Shown here one piece after another: positions 34,685 through 43,900 of a stretch of 64,000 nt of DNA. The stretch covers positions 992,001-1,056,000 of the forward strand of contig JADJRJ010000030.1 of assembly GCA_016712265.1 (NCBI GenBank), given 5' to 3'. The position numbers and the translations under genes are program-made. The number at the start of each line of letters is the position of its first letter. Within the stretch, counting starts at the first letter, position 1. The stretch is from Gemmatimonadota bacterium. GTDB taxonomy: Bacteria > Gemmatimonadota > Gemmatimonadetes > Gemmatimonadales > Gemmatimonadaceae. Under the pieces are notes generated by a model. It saw nothing but the letters and a program-made list of their open reading frames with translations, was not told the origin of the DNA and did no database searches.

Positions 34685-35226
34685 GGCGCCATCGCACGCC
34701 GCAGGAGCATGCGCGCCTTGAGCCAATCACGCTGGACCGTCCGCGGCGTGACGCCCATCGCAGTGGCGATCTCCTGGTCGCTCAGTCCGCCAAAAAACCG
34801 GCAATCCACCACCTGGGCCAGCCTGAGGTCTACGGCGGCCAGGCGATCGATTGCGTCGTTCAGCTGCAGCAGGAGTTCCGGCTGATCGTCGGTCGGAATA
34901 ATGTCGAGATCGAGCGCCTGATGCCGAGGGAATCCGCCCCGCTTTTGCGTGTATCGAGCCTTGGCGCGGTCAACCAGCACATGGCGCATCGCGAGACTCG
35001 CGAGGGCCAGGAAGTGCATCTCGTCTTTCCAGCTGATGCGATCCTGCGCCCGCAGCTTGAGCCAGGCCTCGTGCACCAGGCCGGTCGTCGACAACGTCCC
35101 GCTGCCGGCGCGAAGGGCGAGTTGACGCCGAGCGATCACCCGCAGCTCGTCGTAGACCTCACGGGTGAGCCGGTCAAGCGCCTCGCGCGGGCTTTCGTGG
35201 TCGACTGGGTGCGGCTCAGCGGTCAC
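34681..35226 (-). CDS. ECF-family RNA polymerase sigma factor
   Basis: A sigma factor of the ECF type, of the family often found next to Ser/Thr kinases. Region 2 reads A-L-D-R-L-T-R-E-V-Y-D-E-L-R-V-I-A-R-R and E-A-W-L-K-L; region 4 ends G-L-S-D-Q-E-I-A-T-A-M-G-V-T-P-R-T-V-Q-R-D-W. I took the GTG at 35226 because it yields 181 residues, the normal size; ATG codons at 35415 or farther up are possible and would overlap the beta-helix gene. It is coupled to the downstream kinase. Its regulon may include the TGTCG-YA promoters in this region. Confidence 0.82.
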   Translation of the reverse strand: MTAEPHPVDHESPREALDRLTREVYDELRVIARRQLALRAGSGTLSTTGLVHEAWLKLRAQDRISWKDEMHFLALASLAMRHVLVDRAKARYTQKRGGFPRHQALDLDIIPTDDQPELLLQLNDAIDRLAAVDLRLAQVVDCRFFGGLSDQEIATAMGVTPRTVQRDWLKARMLLRRAMAP

Positions 35227-35395
35227 GAGGTCGGGGGCGACAGGAGGGTCTGAAGGCAGGGTACCCCACCGCTCGCGAGCAGCGGACACACGCGGGGTCC
35301 TGCTAAAGGTGCCGACCCGGCGAAGCACCCGCAACGTCCGGCCCCCCGAGCGCCCCAACTCATCGTTGGGCTCGGTTCCAGAAACGACGACCTGC

Positions 35396-36940
35396 TCAGT
35401 GACGAGCGACCACATCGTCCATCGCCTCACCAATCCGTGCCGTTCCGAACCTCGGGCAGCCGGTCGCCTCGTACGCCGAACGACTCCCCGGCGCGACGAC
35501 ACCGCCATTCACCGTGAGCGTATTCCCTCGATCCCGCGTGTGGGCGTACCAGGCCTGCTGGTCCCAGGCAGCGTTGCCATCCATGACCAGTGAATAGGTG
35601 GAGTTCTGGAGGTAGGGCTGATTGGTGAGGCCGAGTCCGGTGGTGTGTCGGCTGAACGAGACGAGGATCGGTGCCTGGCAGCTCCCGGAGATGTCGTTGC
35701 CACCGATCTCGACGGTGATGTCGCCACGGAGCCGTGAGCCGGCAACTGGAAAACCCGCCTCGACGATGATACCGAAGGTGTTGTTCACGAGGACGTTGTC
35801 CGTCAACGACGCGCGGACGTGTCCCTTCACATTGGGCGCCCCCACACCGATCGCGCTCAGCCGCAACCCCGTGCCGACCGGTCGCCGCAGGTGGTCCCCG
35901 ACATGGTTGTTCGAGATGGTCGCGTTCACCTCCGCCTCGTTGGGGAGTAGGTACTGATCAACACCACCGGGAACGGGAAGGACAACTGTCGGGGAGACGT
36001 AGATTCCGGGGATCCCGCCACCGACGAGCCGATTCCCCGTGGCCGTATACGTGCCGGGACCGGCGAGGCAGAAGTCACACGAGTTGCCCGTACCACTGGA
36101 GACATTCCGTTGCACGTCGCCGTCGGACGCGCGAAGGTCGATGCGCTCAGTGAAATTGCCCTGGAACTCGTTGCTGCGCACCAGGAGTCCACGTACCCGG
36201 AGTGACAGAATCCCTTGGCCGCCGACGGTGGAGTCACCGGGAGCATGCCCGGACGTCAAGGTGAAGCCCTCGATGACGGCGCGGTGCCCGCCCAGGCTTC
36301 CATCGGCCACGCCGTCCACGACGAAGATCGGCTGCGAGAGCCCTGGCTGGCCTCCGACCGCACCGACAACGGCAAGGGCTGGCGAGGGTTCGATCCTCGT
36401 GGTGGGGGCGCCGCCCGCTGGTGTTCTTGCCAGGCCATCTTCGTCTTGCTGGACCTGAAGCGCCCCCCTGACGGTGACATCCGGAACGTCGATACGGAGC
36501 GGGAAGCGCTCCATGGCAGGATCGCTTGAGGGGGCGGCACTCCCACGCAGCGTACCGACGGCCACGAGGATCGTGATCCGACACGCGGCGCTCGTGAGCT
36601 CCTTCCGCGAGACGCGGCCCGCCCGCGCCACATCCAGGGCGTCCGTGAGACGCCGGAAGTGCATGCTGTCGGCCTGTTGGGGCTTCGAGGGATCGACCAG
36701 GAGCTTGGTGACGTAGTCCCCTCGCTGCCGGCGCGCGGCCACCTCGCTCGCTGGCACGAGGACGAGGACCGGGGCCGCACCCGTGACCTCGCACATCTCA
36801 ACAGTCGCTGGCTCGAAGACCTTGGGCGCCGACGGTTCGTCAGCGTCGCATCCGGTCAGGAGAGCAACGGCGACCACGATCGCTCGGGCAACGGCGTGGG
36901 AGGAGCGAACCGGCCTGTGCGGGACGCGTCGCGTGAGCAT
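35396..36940 (-). CDS. Right-handed beta-helix lipoprotein
   Basis: A 514-residue predicted lipoprotein (V-A-V-A-L-L-T-G-C, Cys31). Residues about 200-450 hold repeated turns such as L-L-V-R-S-N-E-F-Q-G-N-F, D-V-Q-R-N-V-S, A-T-I-S-N-N-H-V-G and L-T-D-N-V-L-V-N-N-T-F-G-I, a pattern of pectate-lyase-like parallel beta-helices. Such folds bind or cleave polysaccharide, but catalytic residues are not recognisable. It is the first gene of the operon with the sigma factor, kinase and TonB receptor, and has an ECF-like promoter element about 60 bases upstream. Confidence 0.7.
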   Translation of the reverse strand: MLTRRVPHRPVRSSHAVARAIVVAVALLTGCDADEPSAPKVFEPATVEMCEVTGAAPVLVLVPASEVAARRQRGDYVTKLLVDPSKPQQADSMHFRRLTDALDVARAGRVSRKELTSAACRITILVAVGTLRGSAAPSSDPAMERFPLRIDVPDVTVRGALQVQQDEDGLARTPAGGAPTTRIEPSPALAVVGAVGGQPGLSQPIFVVDGVADGSLGGHRAVIEGFTLTSGHAPGDSTVGGQGILSLRVRGLLVRSNEFQGNFTERIDLRASDGDVQRNVSSGTGNSCDFCLAGPGTYTATGNRLVGGGIPGIYVSPTVVLPVPGGVDQYLLPNEAEVNATISNNHVGDHLRRPVGTGLRLSAIGVGAPNVKGHVRASLTDNVLVNNTFGIIVEAGFPVAGSRLRGDITVEIGGNDISGSCQAPILVSFSRHTTGLGLTNQPYLQNSTYSLVMDGNAAWDQQAWYAHTRDRGNTLTVNGGVVAPGSRSAYEATGCPRFGTARIGEAMDDVVARH

Positions 36941-36996
36941 TTGGGCCTCGTGGGGATCGGCACCGGCCCTGAATGGACCGTTTGCGTTTCCCCCTA

Positions 36997-37024
36997 CTCA
37001 CGAGAATTCCCCGTCGTTACGACA
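36997..37024 (-). promoter_or_regulatory. Putative ECF-type promoter, copy 3
   Basis: On the minus strand TGTCGTAA (37017-37024), 10 nt, then TTCTCGTG. It has the same spacing as copy 1 at 27618-27645. The beta-helix lipoprotein gene starts about 57 bases downstream. Confidence 0.5.
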
Positions 37025-37131
37025 CATGAGGCCTGAGAGGCTGTTCCGGAGCGCAGGAACGCCTCCGGCGGAGACCACCACGAAAGCCACCGCCGCATTC
37101 GAAGACTTCACGCTGTCACGAGAAGCGTGTT

Positions 37132-38115
37132 TCAGCAATCCACCCATAGGAAGGTTTCCACGCCACGGTCGTTCACACTCGTGGCGGACGCCACCGTGAC
37201 GCGCACACGCTGCACGCGCTTCCGTCCACTCGGCAGCTCCATGCTGATGTCCACATCCACTCCTTCACCGTCCCGCAGGGAGGGCGCCGTCCACCCCCAA
37301 TCGTACGGCTGAAAGTCAAACAAGGGTGTGGTGCGGTCACGCGACAACCCTACGCTGGCGCACGCCGCGGCGTGGCCGACAAACTCCAGTCGCGTGATCG
37401 TGACAGGAAGGCGTGCCCTGAGGACCAGGTCAGGAGCGTAAAACGGATCCCCCGTCCCGCGGAATTTCAGCAGGGAGTTTTCCTCCGCAAGGACCACCGG
37501 ATCTGCCTCGCTCAGCGCCGTAAGCGTCAGGCGAGCGAACGAGCCATCGGGGGCGTCGACGCGCACCGCCACTTGTCCCGGTGACATGAGACGCAGCGTC
37601 GCGGTGTGCTGACCCGCCGAGCTGGAACCCGCGAGGGTGGTCACACCGCTGGCGGACCAGGTGAGCTCGATCGGCACCGGGACTGCGGCACCGCTGACGT
37701 CGAGGAACTCGGCGAGGACCCGATACACTTCACCAACCTCGACGACATCGCCTCCGCCGACCAGGCGCAACGCCAGCCCCGCAGGTCTGGTTCGCACCTG
37801 CACCGTGGCAATCCGCCCATCGGCGCGCGCTATAATCTCGGCCACCCCATACGAGTGTGCGATCAGGACGCCCCCTTGACTGACACTGACGACGTTGGGA
37901 TCGGAGGCCTCCCACTCCGCCTTGACCACCGTCTCGCGCGATCGCTCATCCACGGCGATCGCGAACAGCTGCGTCGTTCCCCCGATCGGCACCGAGACGT
38001 CGGCGGGCCCACGGATGCGAAGGGTGTGGTCGTCCGTTCCGACCAAGTTGTCGCACGCAAGCGACGCCACGAGCGCCACCAAAGCGTAGCAGCGCCGGCA
38101 GTGCCTCGCTGCCAT
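37132..38115 (-). CDS. Divergent member of the W-x2-C Ig-like lipoprotein family (copy D)
   Basis: A predicted lipoprotein; from the ATG at 38115 the signal is A-L-V-A-L-V-A-S-L-A-C with Cys21. An ATG at 38265 overlaps the copy E stop as TGATG but would leave an unusually long 50-residue leader. The Ig-like part has A-E-W-E-A-S-D-P-N-V-V-S-V. The C-terminal domain keeps a Cys (A-A-A-C-A-S), P-L-F-D-F-Q-P-Y-D-W-G-W and a terminal F-L-W-V-D-C, but F-Y-P-D-L is F-Y-A-P-D-L and the segment before it has diverged. It is second in the E-D pair. The function is unknown. Confidence 0.7.
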   Translation of the reverse strand: MAARHCRRCYALVALVASLACDNLVGTDDHTLRIRGPADVSVPIGGTTQLFAIAVDERSRETVVKAEWEASDPNVVSVSQGGVLIAHSYGVAEIIARADGRIATVQVRTRPAGLALRLVGGGDVVEVGEVYRVLAEFLDVSGAAVPVPIELTWSASGVTTLAGSSSAGQHTATLRLMSPGQVAVRVDAPDGSFARLTLTALSEADPVVLAEENSLLKFRGTGDPFYAPDLVLRARLPVTITRLEFVGHAAACASVGLSRDRTTPLFDFQPYDWGWTAPSLRDGEGVDVDISMELPSGRKRVQRVRVTVASATSVNDRGVETFLWVDC

Positions 38116-38264
38116 TGGCCGCGGTGAATGCAATCTCGGTGCGCTCGCCGCATTGGCGTCTTGTCGTAGCATGTGTCGCTGGACGTGTATGTCAGACTCT
38201 TGGCCCTCCGCGCGCGGCCCCGGCGTGCGGGGGTCGTGGGGTTCCTCGATCCGCGACGCGGTCA

Positions 38265-39284
38265 TCAGCAGAAGGCCCACGGGTGGTTGGTTATGCCGTA
38301 GTCGCTCAGCCTGCGCTCGCGCGCGGTCACGAGGCCTAGTCCGAGAAACGCCTGCAGGCTCCCGTCGGCGCGCTGAACGTTAATGTGCACGTCCACCGCA
38401 GTGCCCAGAGGGATCGCCTCATCCTGCCAGGACACGTCGTAGGGGATGAAGTCAAAGAGCGGCGTGACGACTCCGGCCGACACCGGCACGGTGGCGCACA
38501 GGCTCCTTCGGTTTCGTTTGAAGTCGAGCTGCATGATCGTGGCGTCGAACGGCGCGACGACGAGGAGGTCCGGGTAGAAGGCCATCCGCCCACCGGGAAG
38601 CGCGTCAACCCACAGCGTGAACTGATGGGCCCTGAGTTTCGGCTCCCCCCCAGGACGGACACGCAATCGCAGCGATGCGCGCAACGGACCTGACGTAGCG
38701 ATCACGTCGACCTCGCCGGCGGGCAGCTCTCGAAGAAGCTGCGTTTGCTTGACGCCCCCGGGCACCAACGGGACGCCCGCTGACACCTCCCAGTAGACAT
38801 CCCATGGCACCACGATGACGTCGCCATTTTCATCGAAGAACTCGGCGACAACCACATGGGAGTCTCCCTCCTCGACGGTCACGCCGCTCGGAGCCGGTCG
38901 GACGCGCAAGCCACTGGGATGTGTCGACACCAGCACCGTTGCGCCCCCCCCGCCATGGAGCACGGTGATGGTTGCCTCGCCATATCCAACCGCACGCACG
39001 ACTCCCTCAGTGTTCACGTGTGCCACACCGGTGTCAGATGAACTCCAGGTTCCGACGACGGGCACCTCGGCACCACGCGCGTCCAACGCAACGACCGATA
39101 GCGGAACCGCTGCACCAACTTTCAGGGACAACTGGGGTTCACCCGGAATCCGAAGCACGGCTGCTGGGGGTGGTCCGGACGGCTCGTGCGGCGCGCCGCA
39201 GGCCAGCATGCCGCCGAGCGCGGCAACACAGACGGCGCCATAGCGCCCACGCCACCAACGGGAATCGTTCAACATGCACCTCAT
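38265..39284 (-). CDS. W-x2-C Ig-like lipoprotein family (copy E)
   Basis: A 339-residue predicted lipoprotein (A-A-L-G-G-M-L-A-C, Cys29). It closely matches copy B through S-L-K-V-G-A, Y-G-E-A-T-I-T-V-L-H-G-G-G, L-V-P-G-G-V-K-Q-T-Q and Q-R-A-D-G-S-L-Q. The C-terminal domain reads F-Y-P-D-L-L-V-V-A-P-F-D-A-T-I, L-C-A-T, P-L-F-D-F-I-P-Y-D-V-S-W and ends H-P-W-A-F-C. The start at 39284 or the ATG 9 bases downstream (MLNDS) are both possible. Its stop overlaps an ATG of copy D, as with B and A. Confidence 0.75.
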   Translation of the reverse strand: MRCMLNDSRWWRGRYGAVCVAALGGMLACGAPHEPSGPPPAAVLRIPGEPQLSLKVGAAVPLSVVALDARGAEVPVVGTWSSSDTGVAHVNTEGVVRAVGYGEATITVLHGGGGATVLVSTHPSGLRVRPAPSGVTVEEGDSHVVVAEFFDENGDVIVVPWDVYWEVSAGVPLVPGGVKQTQLLRELPAGEVDVIATSGPLRASLRLRVRPGGEPKLRAHQFTLWVDALPGGRMAFYPDLLVVAPFDATIMQLDFKRNRRSLCATVPVSAGVVTPLFDFIPYDVSWQDEAIPLGTAVDVHINVQRADGSLQAFLGLGLVTARERRLSDYGITNHPWAFC

Positions 39285-39579
39285 GGAAAGGGGGTACCCC
39301 TGCGCTGCCGTACGCGCAGGACCGTCAGGATCGCGTCACCGGCGCCACGGGGCGGGTCAACGGTCCCGGCCGTCCGTCCACCGCCCGTCCTCCGACAGCC
39401 GGACCAGTCGGAGTACAGTCTCGATCTCTTACGTCAGGTGGCCGTGAGCGAGCCGTTGATCCCATGTAGCGATCCTCGACTTGGGCACGTTGAGGCTGGG
39501 TTGGGTCGCGCCGTTCGTGGAGACGCGCGTCGGCTCGCCGTGACGCAGGAATCAGGCATCCACAACCAAGGGTTGCTCG
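39285..39579. other. Intergenic stretch, nothing recognised
   Basis: 295 bases between copies F and E on the minus strand. I see no convincing gene, hairpin with T run, or copy of the TGTCG-YA element. Confidence 0.4.
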
Positions 39580-40617
39580 TCAACAGCTGTTCCAGACAAA
39601 GCCGGCGGTGCCGTAGTCGATGACGGTAGCTCGTGGACGCATCAGTACCACACCAGTCGCCCGCGCTGTGTTGTGGCTTCCGTCGGTGTGCCGGTAGGTG
39701 ATGATTGCCTCGACCGGGGTGCGCGGCGCAGTCGCGGCGCCTCGCCAGTAGAAGTCGTAGGGAATGAAGTCGAACAGGGGCGTGGTGGCCGCGCGTGCGA
39801 GGGGTGCCGACCCGCACGCCCCCGCGCCGAAGTTCACGAAGTCCAGCCGGCCAACCACGACGTCGAGCGGCGCGACGACGACCAGGTCGGGGTAGAACGC
39901 CATCCGCCCCTCCGCGAGCGAATCCGCCCACACGGTGAAACTCACGACCTCAAGTCGTGCCTCGTCCCGGGTGAGGACCCTCAAACGAAGCGTTGCGCTC
40001 AGCCGACCCGACCTCGCCGTCAGGTCGAGCACACCTGCGCTAACCACACGCAACCACATCGTGTGCTCCTCGTCCCCCGGCGACAACGCAGCACCGTCTG
40101 ACGCGTCCCAGCGGACATCCCACGGCACCGCGATGACCGCGCCATTCGAACCCAGGAACTCCGCGACGACCTGATAGGTCTCGCCCACAACGACGGCCGC
40201 TCCATCAGGGCGCAGGCGCACGCGGAGTCCGCTGGGAACGGTCGACACCGTCACCGTCGCCGCACGCCCGCTATGGCTCACGGTTATGGTCGCCTGGCCA
40301 ACCCCTACCGCGCGCACGACCCCCGGCGCGTCCACGCGCGCCACACCGGCGTCCGAAGATGTCCACGTCCCGCGGACCAAGACCTCCCCGCCTTGCGCGT
40401 CCACCGCCACGACCGACAGCTGAACAGCCGCTCCGACCTCAAGCAGTCGTTGCCCTTCGCCAGGGATCCTGAGCGAGACGACCGCGGCAGGGCCGCTGAC
40501 CTCGCGGGGTGCGCCACACGCGAGCACCCAGCCCACGGCTCCGAGATGGACGGCGGCGCGAAGCAGTCGCGCCACGCGACACACCAGCACCCCCGGATGA
40601 CGGCGGCGCCGCATCAT
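39580..40617 (-). CDS. W-x2-C Ig-like lipoprotein family (copy F)
   Basis: A 345-residue predicted lipoprotein (L-G-A-V-G-W-V-L-A-C, Cys34). The Ig-like part has T-W-T-S-S-D-A-G-V-A-R-V and V-V-R-A-V-G-V-G-Q-A-T-I-T-V. The C-terminal domain reads F-Y-P-D-L-V-V-V-A-P-L-D, G-A-C-G-S, P-L-F-D-F-I-P-Y-D-F-Y-W-R-G and ends F-V-W-N-S-C. GGAGG 6 nt before the ATG at 40617 fixes the start; the frame is open 58 codons upstream. It is divergent from TonB receptor 2 and may share its regulation. Confidence 0.75.
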   Translation of the reverse strand: MMRRRRHPGVLVCRVARLLRAAVHLGAVGWVLACGAPREVSGPAAVVSLRIPGEGQRLLEVGAAVQLSVVAVDAQGGEVLVRGTWTSSDAGVARVDAPGVVRAVGVGQATITVSHSGRAATVTVSTVPSGLRVRLRPDGAAVVVGETYQVVAEFLGSNGAVIAVPWDVRWDASDGAALSPGDEEHTMWLRVVSAGVLDLTARSGRLSATLRLRVLTRDEARLEVVSFTVWADSLAEGRMAFYPDLVVVAPLDVVVGRLDFVNFGAGACGSAPLARAATTPLFDFIPYDFYWRGAATAPRTPVEAIITYRHTDGSHNTARATGVVLMRPRATVIDYGTAGFVWNSC

Positions 40618-40918
40618 CTTTGGCCTCCAGATGCTGGCCGGCCCAATCCCACGAGCCCGCCAGCTCGGACAGCGACCTTCGCGAGTCCGTGCCAGGTCCC
40701 CGTATGCCGTCGAACGCAAGTCCACACTTGCTCGCCTCCTCAAGACCCTGGTGTGAAGACCGAGACGACGCCGAAATGCCGTCACGACCAAGGCTACAGG
40801 CCGGATGTCAGGTGCCCGTGAGGTCGTCGTGAGCCCTCCGCGAAGTCAGATTCGCAGGGGTTGCGGGCCCTTGCTGCGCTCCGCACCCTACTTGTCTCAT
40901 GATCCACCTCGCCCTCAA
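40618..40918. other. Divergent promoter region between copy F and TonB receptor 2
   Basis: About 300 bases that must hold promoters for both genes. On the minus strand GGTCGTGAC then TCGTCTCGG faintly recalls the TGTCG-YA element, but the spacing differs and I do not count it. Confidence 0.35.
40624..40628 (-). promoter_or_regulatory. Ribosome binding site of lipoprotein copy F
   Basis: GGAGG on the minus strand, 6 nt before the ATG at 40617. It decides the start against an open frame that extends to 40791. Confidence 0.6.
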
Positions 40919-43900
40919 GTGAAGTCGTGCGCCTTTTTGGCAGCAGCGTGCCTGCTCCTGCTCTCCCCTGTTTCGCCTTTGCGGGCGCAGGGCATGGGCC
41001 ACGCGACCCTTCATGTCCAGGTGGAGCGTGCGGAAGGGCCGGTAGACGGAGCGACCGTGGTGCTCCGCGATCTCCTCCGCGGCGGGATAAGCCGTGGCCT
41101 CTCCGGGCGAGACGGAGTCGCGCGCTTCCCTCACGTCGATGTCGGCCTGTTCCGTGTGGAAGTACGCGCCATCGGCTTCGAACCCGTCTTGGTCGACTCC
41201 GTTCAGGCCGGACTCGGCGAACGGGTGGTCGTTCGCCTGATCCTCCGTCCGGTCGAGGCCACGCGCTTGCCGACGGTGTCCGTCTCGTCCCGGGATGCCC
41301 GGGAGGTGAGTACGGACGGCCCAAGCCTGCGGCTGTCGCGGGACATGGTTCGCGACGTGCCGGTACTCAATCGCGACTTCACGACTCTCCTGGCGCTCGC
41401 CTCGCAGGCGACGGGACGCACCGCGCAGTCGATCGGGGGACAACATGCCCGATTCAATAGTGTCGTGATCGACGGCGGCGTGGCCAACGACCTTTTTGGG
41501 ACCGGGATCACTCCGGGATCGAGTGTTGGCGCGCGTTCCCTTTCGCTCGCGTCCATCGACGAGTTGCGCATCAGTGTGGCGCCGTTCGACGTTCGCCATG
41601 GGGGCTTTACTGGTGGGCTCCTGGCCGGCGTCACCCGTTCCGGGACCAACGACAGAGCGACCAACGTCTACTCCCTTTACTCGCGCGGCAGCTTGACCGG
41701 TCGCGATAGCACGGGAGCGCGAGAGCCGGCCTTCGAACAGCAGCAACTCGGCCTCAGCAGCGCCGGCCCAATCGTCCGCGACCGGGTGCACTACTTCGCG
41801 CTCGTGGAAGTGCAGCAACGCCGGCGCCCATACGACGTCGCTCCCATCTCAGATCCGACCACCGGCATCTCGCGGACTTCCGCCGACCGCGTCACGGCGC
41901 TCACGCGTTCGCAGCTGGGCTTCGATCCCGGGACGGCCGATGCGGTCACCCTCGATCAACCCAACGTCAACGCCTTTCTCAAGTTCTCCTGGCAAGCGTC
42001 ACCGCGGCACATCGTGACCACCACGCACGGCGTCGTGGCCGCGCGCTCCGAGGCGCTGGCGCGCACGACACGGAACCTGACCAACAGCGATGGCTTTCAG
42101 CTGTCGCGCAGCGGAAGCACCCTGAGCTCCCGCATCTTGACCACCAGTCTCAAGGCCGTCAGCACCTGGTCACGCCTGACGCACGAAGGCCAGCTCAGCG
42201 CTTCGGTAGTCCGGGACGCCAACGACTCCCAGCAACGGACACCCTTGTTCCTGGTCCAGGGCGACGTACCCGGGAACTACCTCGCGGCCGGCTCCGTCGT
42301 CAGCGCCCAGGACTTGCGCACCAGCTACCGCTCGCTGGAGGCGACGAGCAACACCACGGTATCACTCGATCGGCACCTCCTCACGGCCGGCACCCAGAAC
42401 CTGTTCGCATGGACGGACGACAACTTCGTCCGCGGCGCATGGGGGGTGTGGACCTATCCCAGCGTGGAGGCCTTCTCGCGAAACACCCCATCCCAATACG
42501 AGGTCACACTCCCCCTCAATGGTGGGCCGCGCGCTCGAATGTCGGCGGCTTGGCTCTCGGTGTATGCGCAGGACGAATGGCGCCTCACCAATGCGCTCAT
42601 GGTCACCGTCGGCGCCCGCTACGACTATACCGGCCTCAACACACCAGCCCGCAATCCTGCATTGGCCGCGAACGCCGCGCTCGATCGCCTGGACACCTCG
42701 CGCTTTCCCGCGACGTCTGCGGTGTTCTCGCCGCGGGCCAGCTTCGTGTGGACTCCGCAGTCCGCGCGGCATCCGGTGATCCGGGGTGGGGTCGGCACCT
42801 TCGTGGGTCGCCTCCCACTCGTGTGGCTGGGCAATGCGTTCCTGGGAACGGGGCAGCAGTCCTCGACGCTCACCTGCCAGGGCCCCGGCACCGTGCCCCC
42901 GGTCACCACGGACATCCGGAACCTCCCGTCCGCCTGCCTCGCGCAGGGAACCCGCAGCGTGCCGACGGTCTCGGTGTTCGAGCCCGAATTTCGTGCACAG
43001 CGTGCGACCAAGGTCGCCCTCGGCGGGGACCAGGTGCTCGGCTGGGGGCTCACGGCGAGCGTTGACCTGCTGTGGACGCGTTCATCCGACAACTTGGCCG
43101 TGACCGACGCAAACCTCGTGCGGCAAGGAACGACGGCAGAGGGTCGGGCGATGTATGGCAGCCTGGCAACGAACGGTGCGCCGCGGATCGCCCGCCGCGA
43201 TCCCGCGATCGGCCCCGTCTACCGGTTCTACAACGTCTCCGGTGAAAACGCGACCGCTGCGTCCGCGACAGTGAGCCGCCGATGGGGCACGTCCGGCATC
43301 GCCCGCGTCAGCCATACCTGGTCACGTACACAGGACGTCATGAGCGTCGTGGGGAACAATGGCCTGCTGATGCTCCGCAACAACCCGGTGGACGGAAGCC
43401 TTGAGCAACGTGCGTTGCGTCGTTCGGGAAGGGACGTCCCACATGTCCTGACGGCCCTCACCACACTGCCCATCGGACGGTCCACGCGCGTCACCGTGCT
43501 CTATCGGCTGCAGTCCGGGCTGCCGTACGCCTACACGGTGAACCGGGACGTGAACGCCGACGGGGGGACGCGCAACGACCTCGCGTACATCCCCCGCGAT
43601 TCCACCGACATCACCCTCTCGCTCCCGGACTCGACCCCACCGGGCCGGACACGGAGCAACCTGTTCCGGGAGCTTGATGCATTTATCAGCGGGGAACGCT
43701 GCCTGGCGGAGAACCGCGGCCGGATCGCCCCTCGCAACAGCTGCCGCAACCCCGCCTCGCGGGTACTCGACCTGCGGCTCACGCGCGCCGTCGCGATACC
43801 GCGCGCCAGGAAGCTGGAGCTGGACGTTGACCTGTTCAACGCCCTGAATGCCCTGAACCGCCGATGGGGCATCGTTCGCGAGACGTCGGCGCGGGAGGAC

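Noticed and set aside
39285..39579. A fourth copy of the TGTCG-YA promoter before lipoprotein copy E
   Set aside because: A TGACGTAAG word is present on the minus strand but no TTCTCGTG follows at the right distance.
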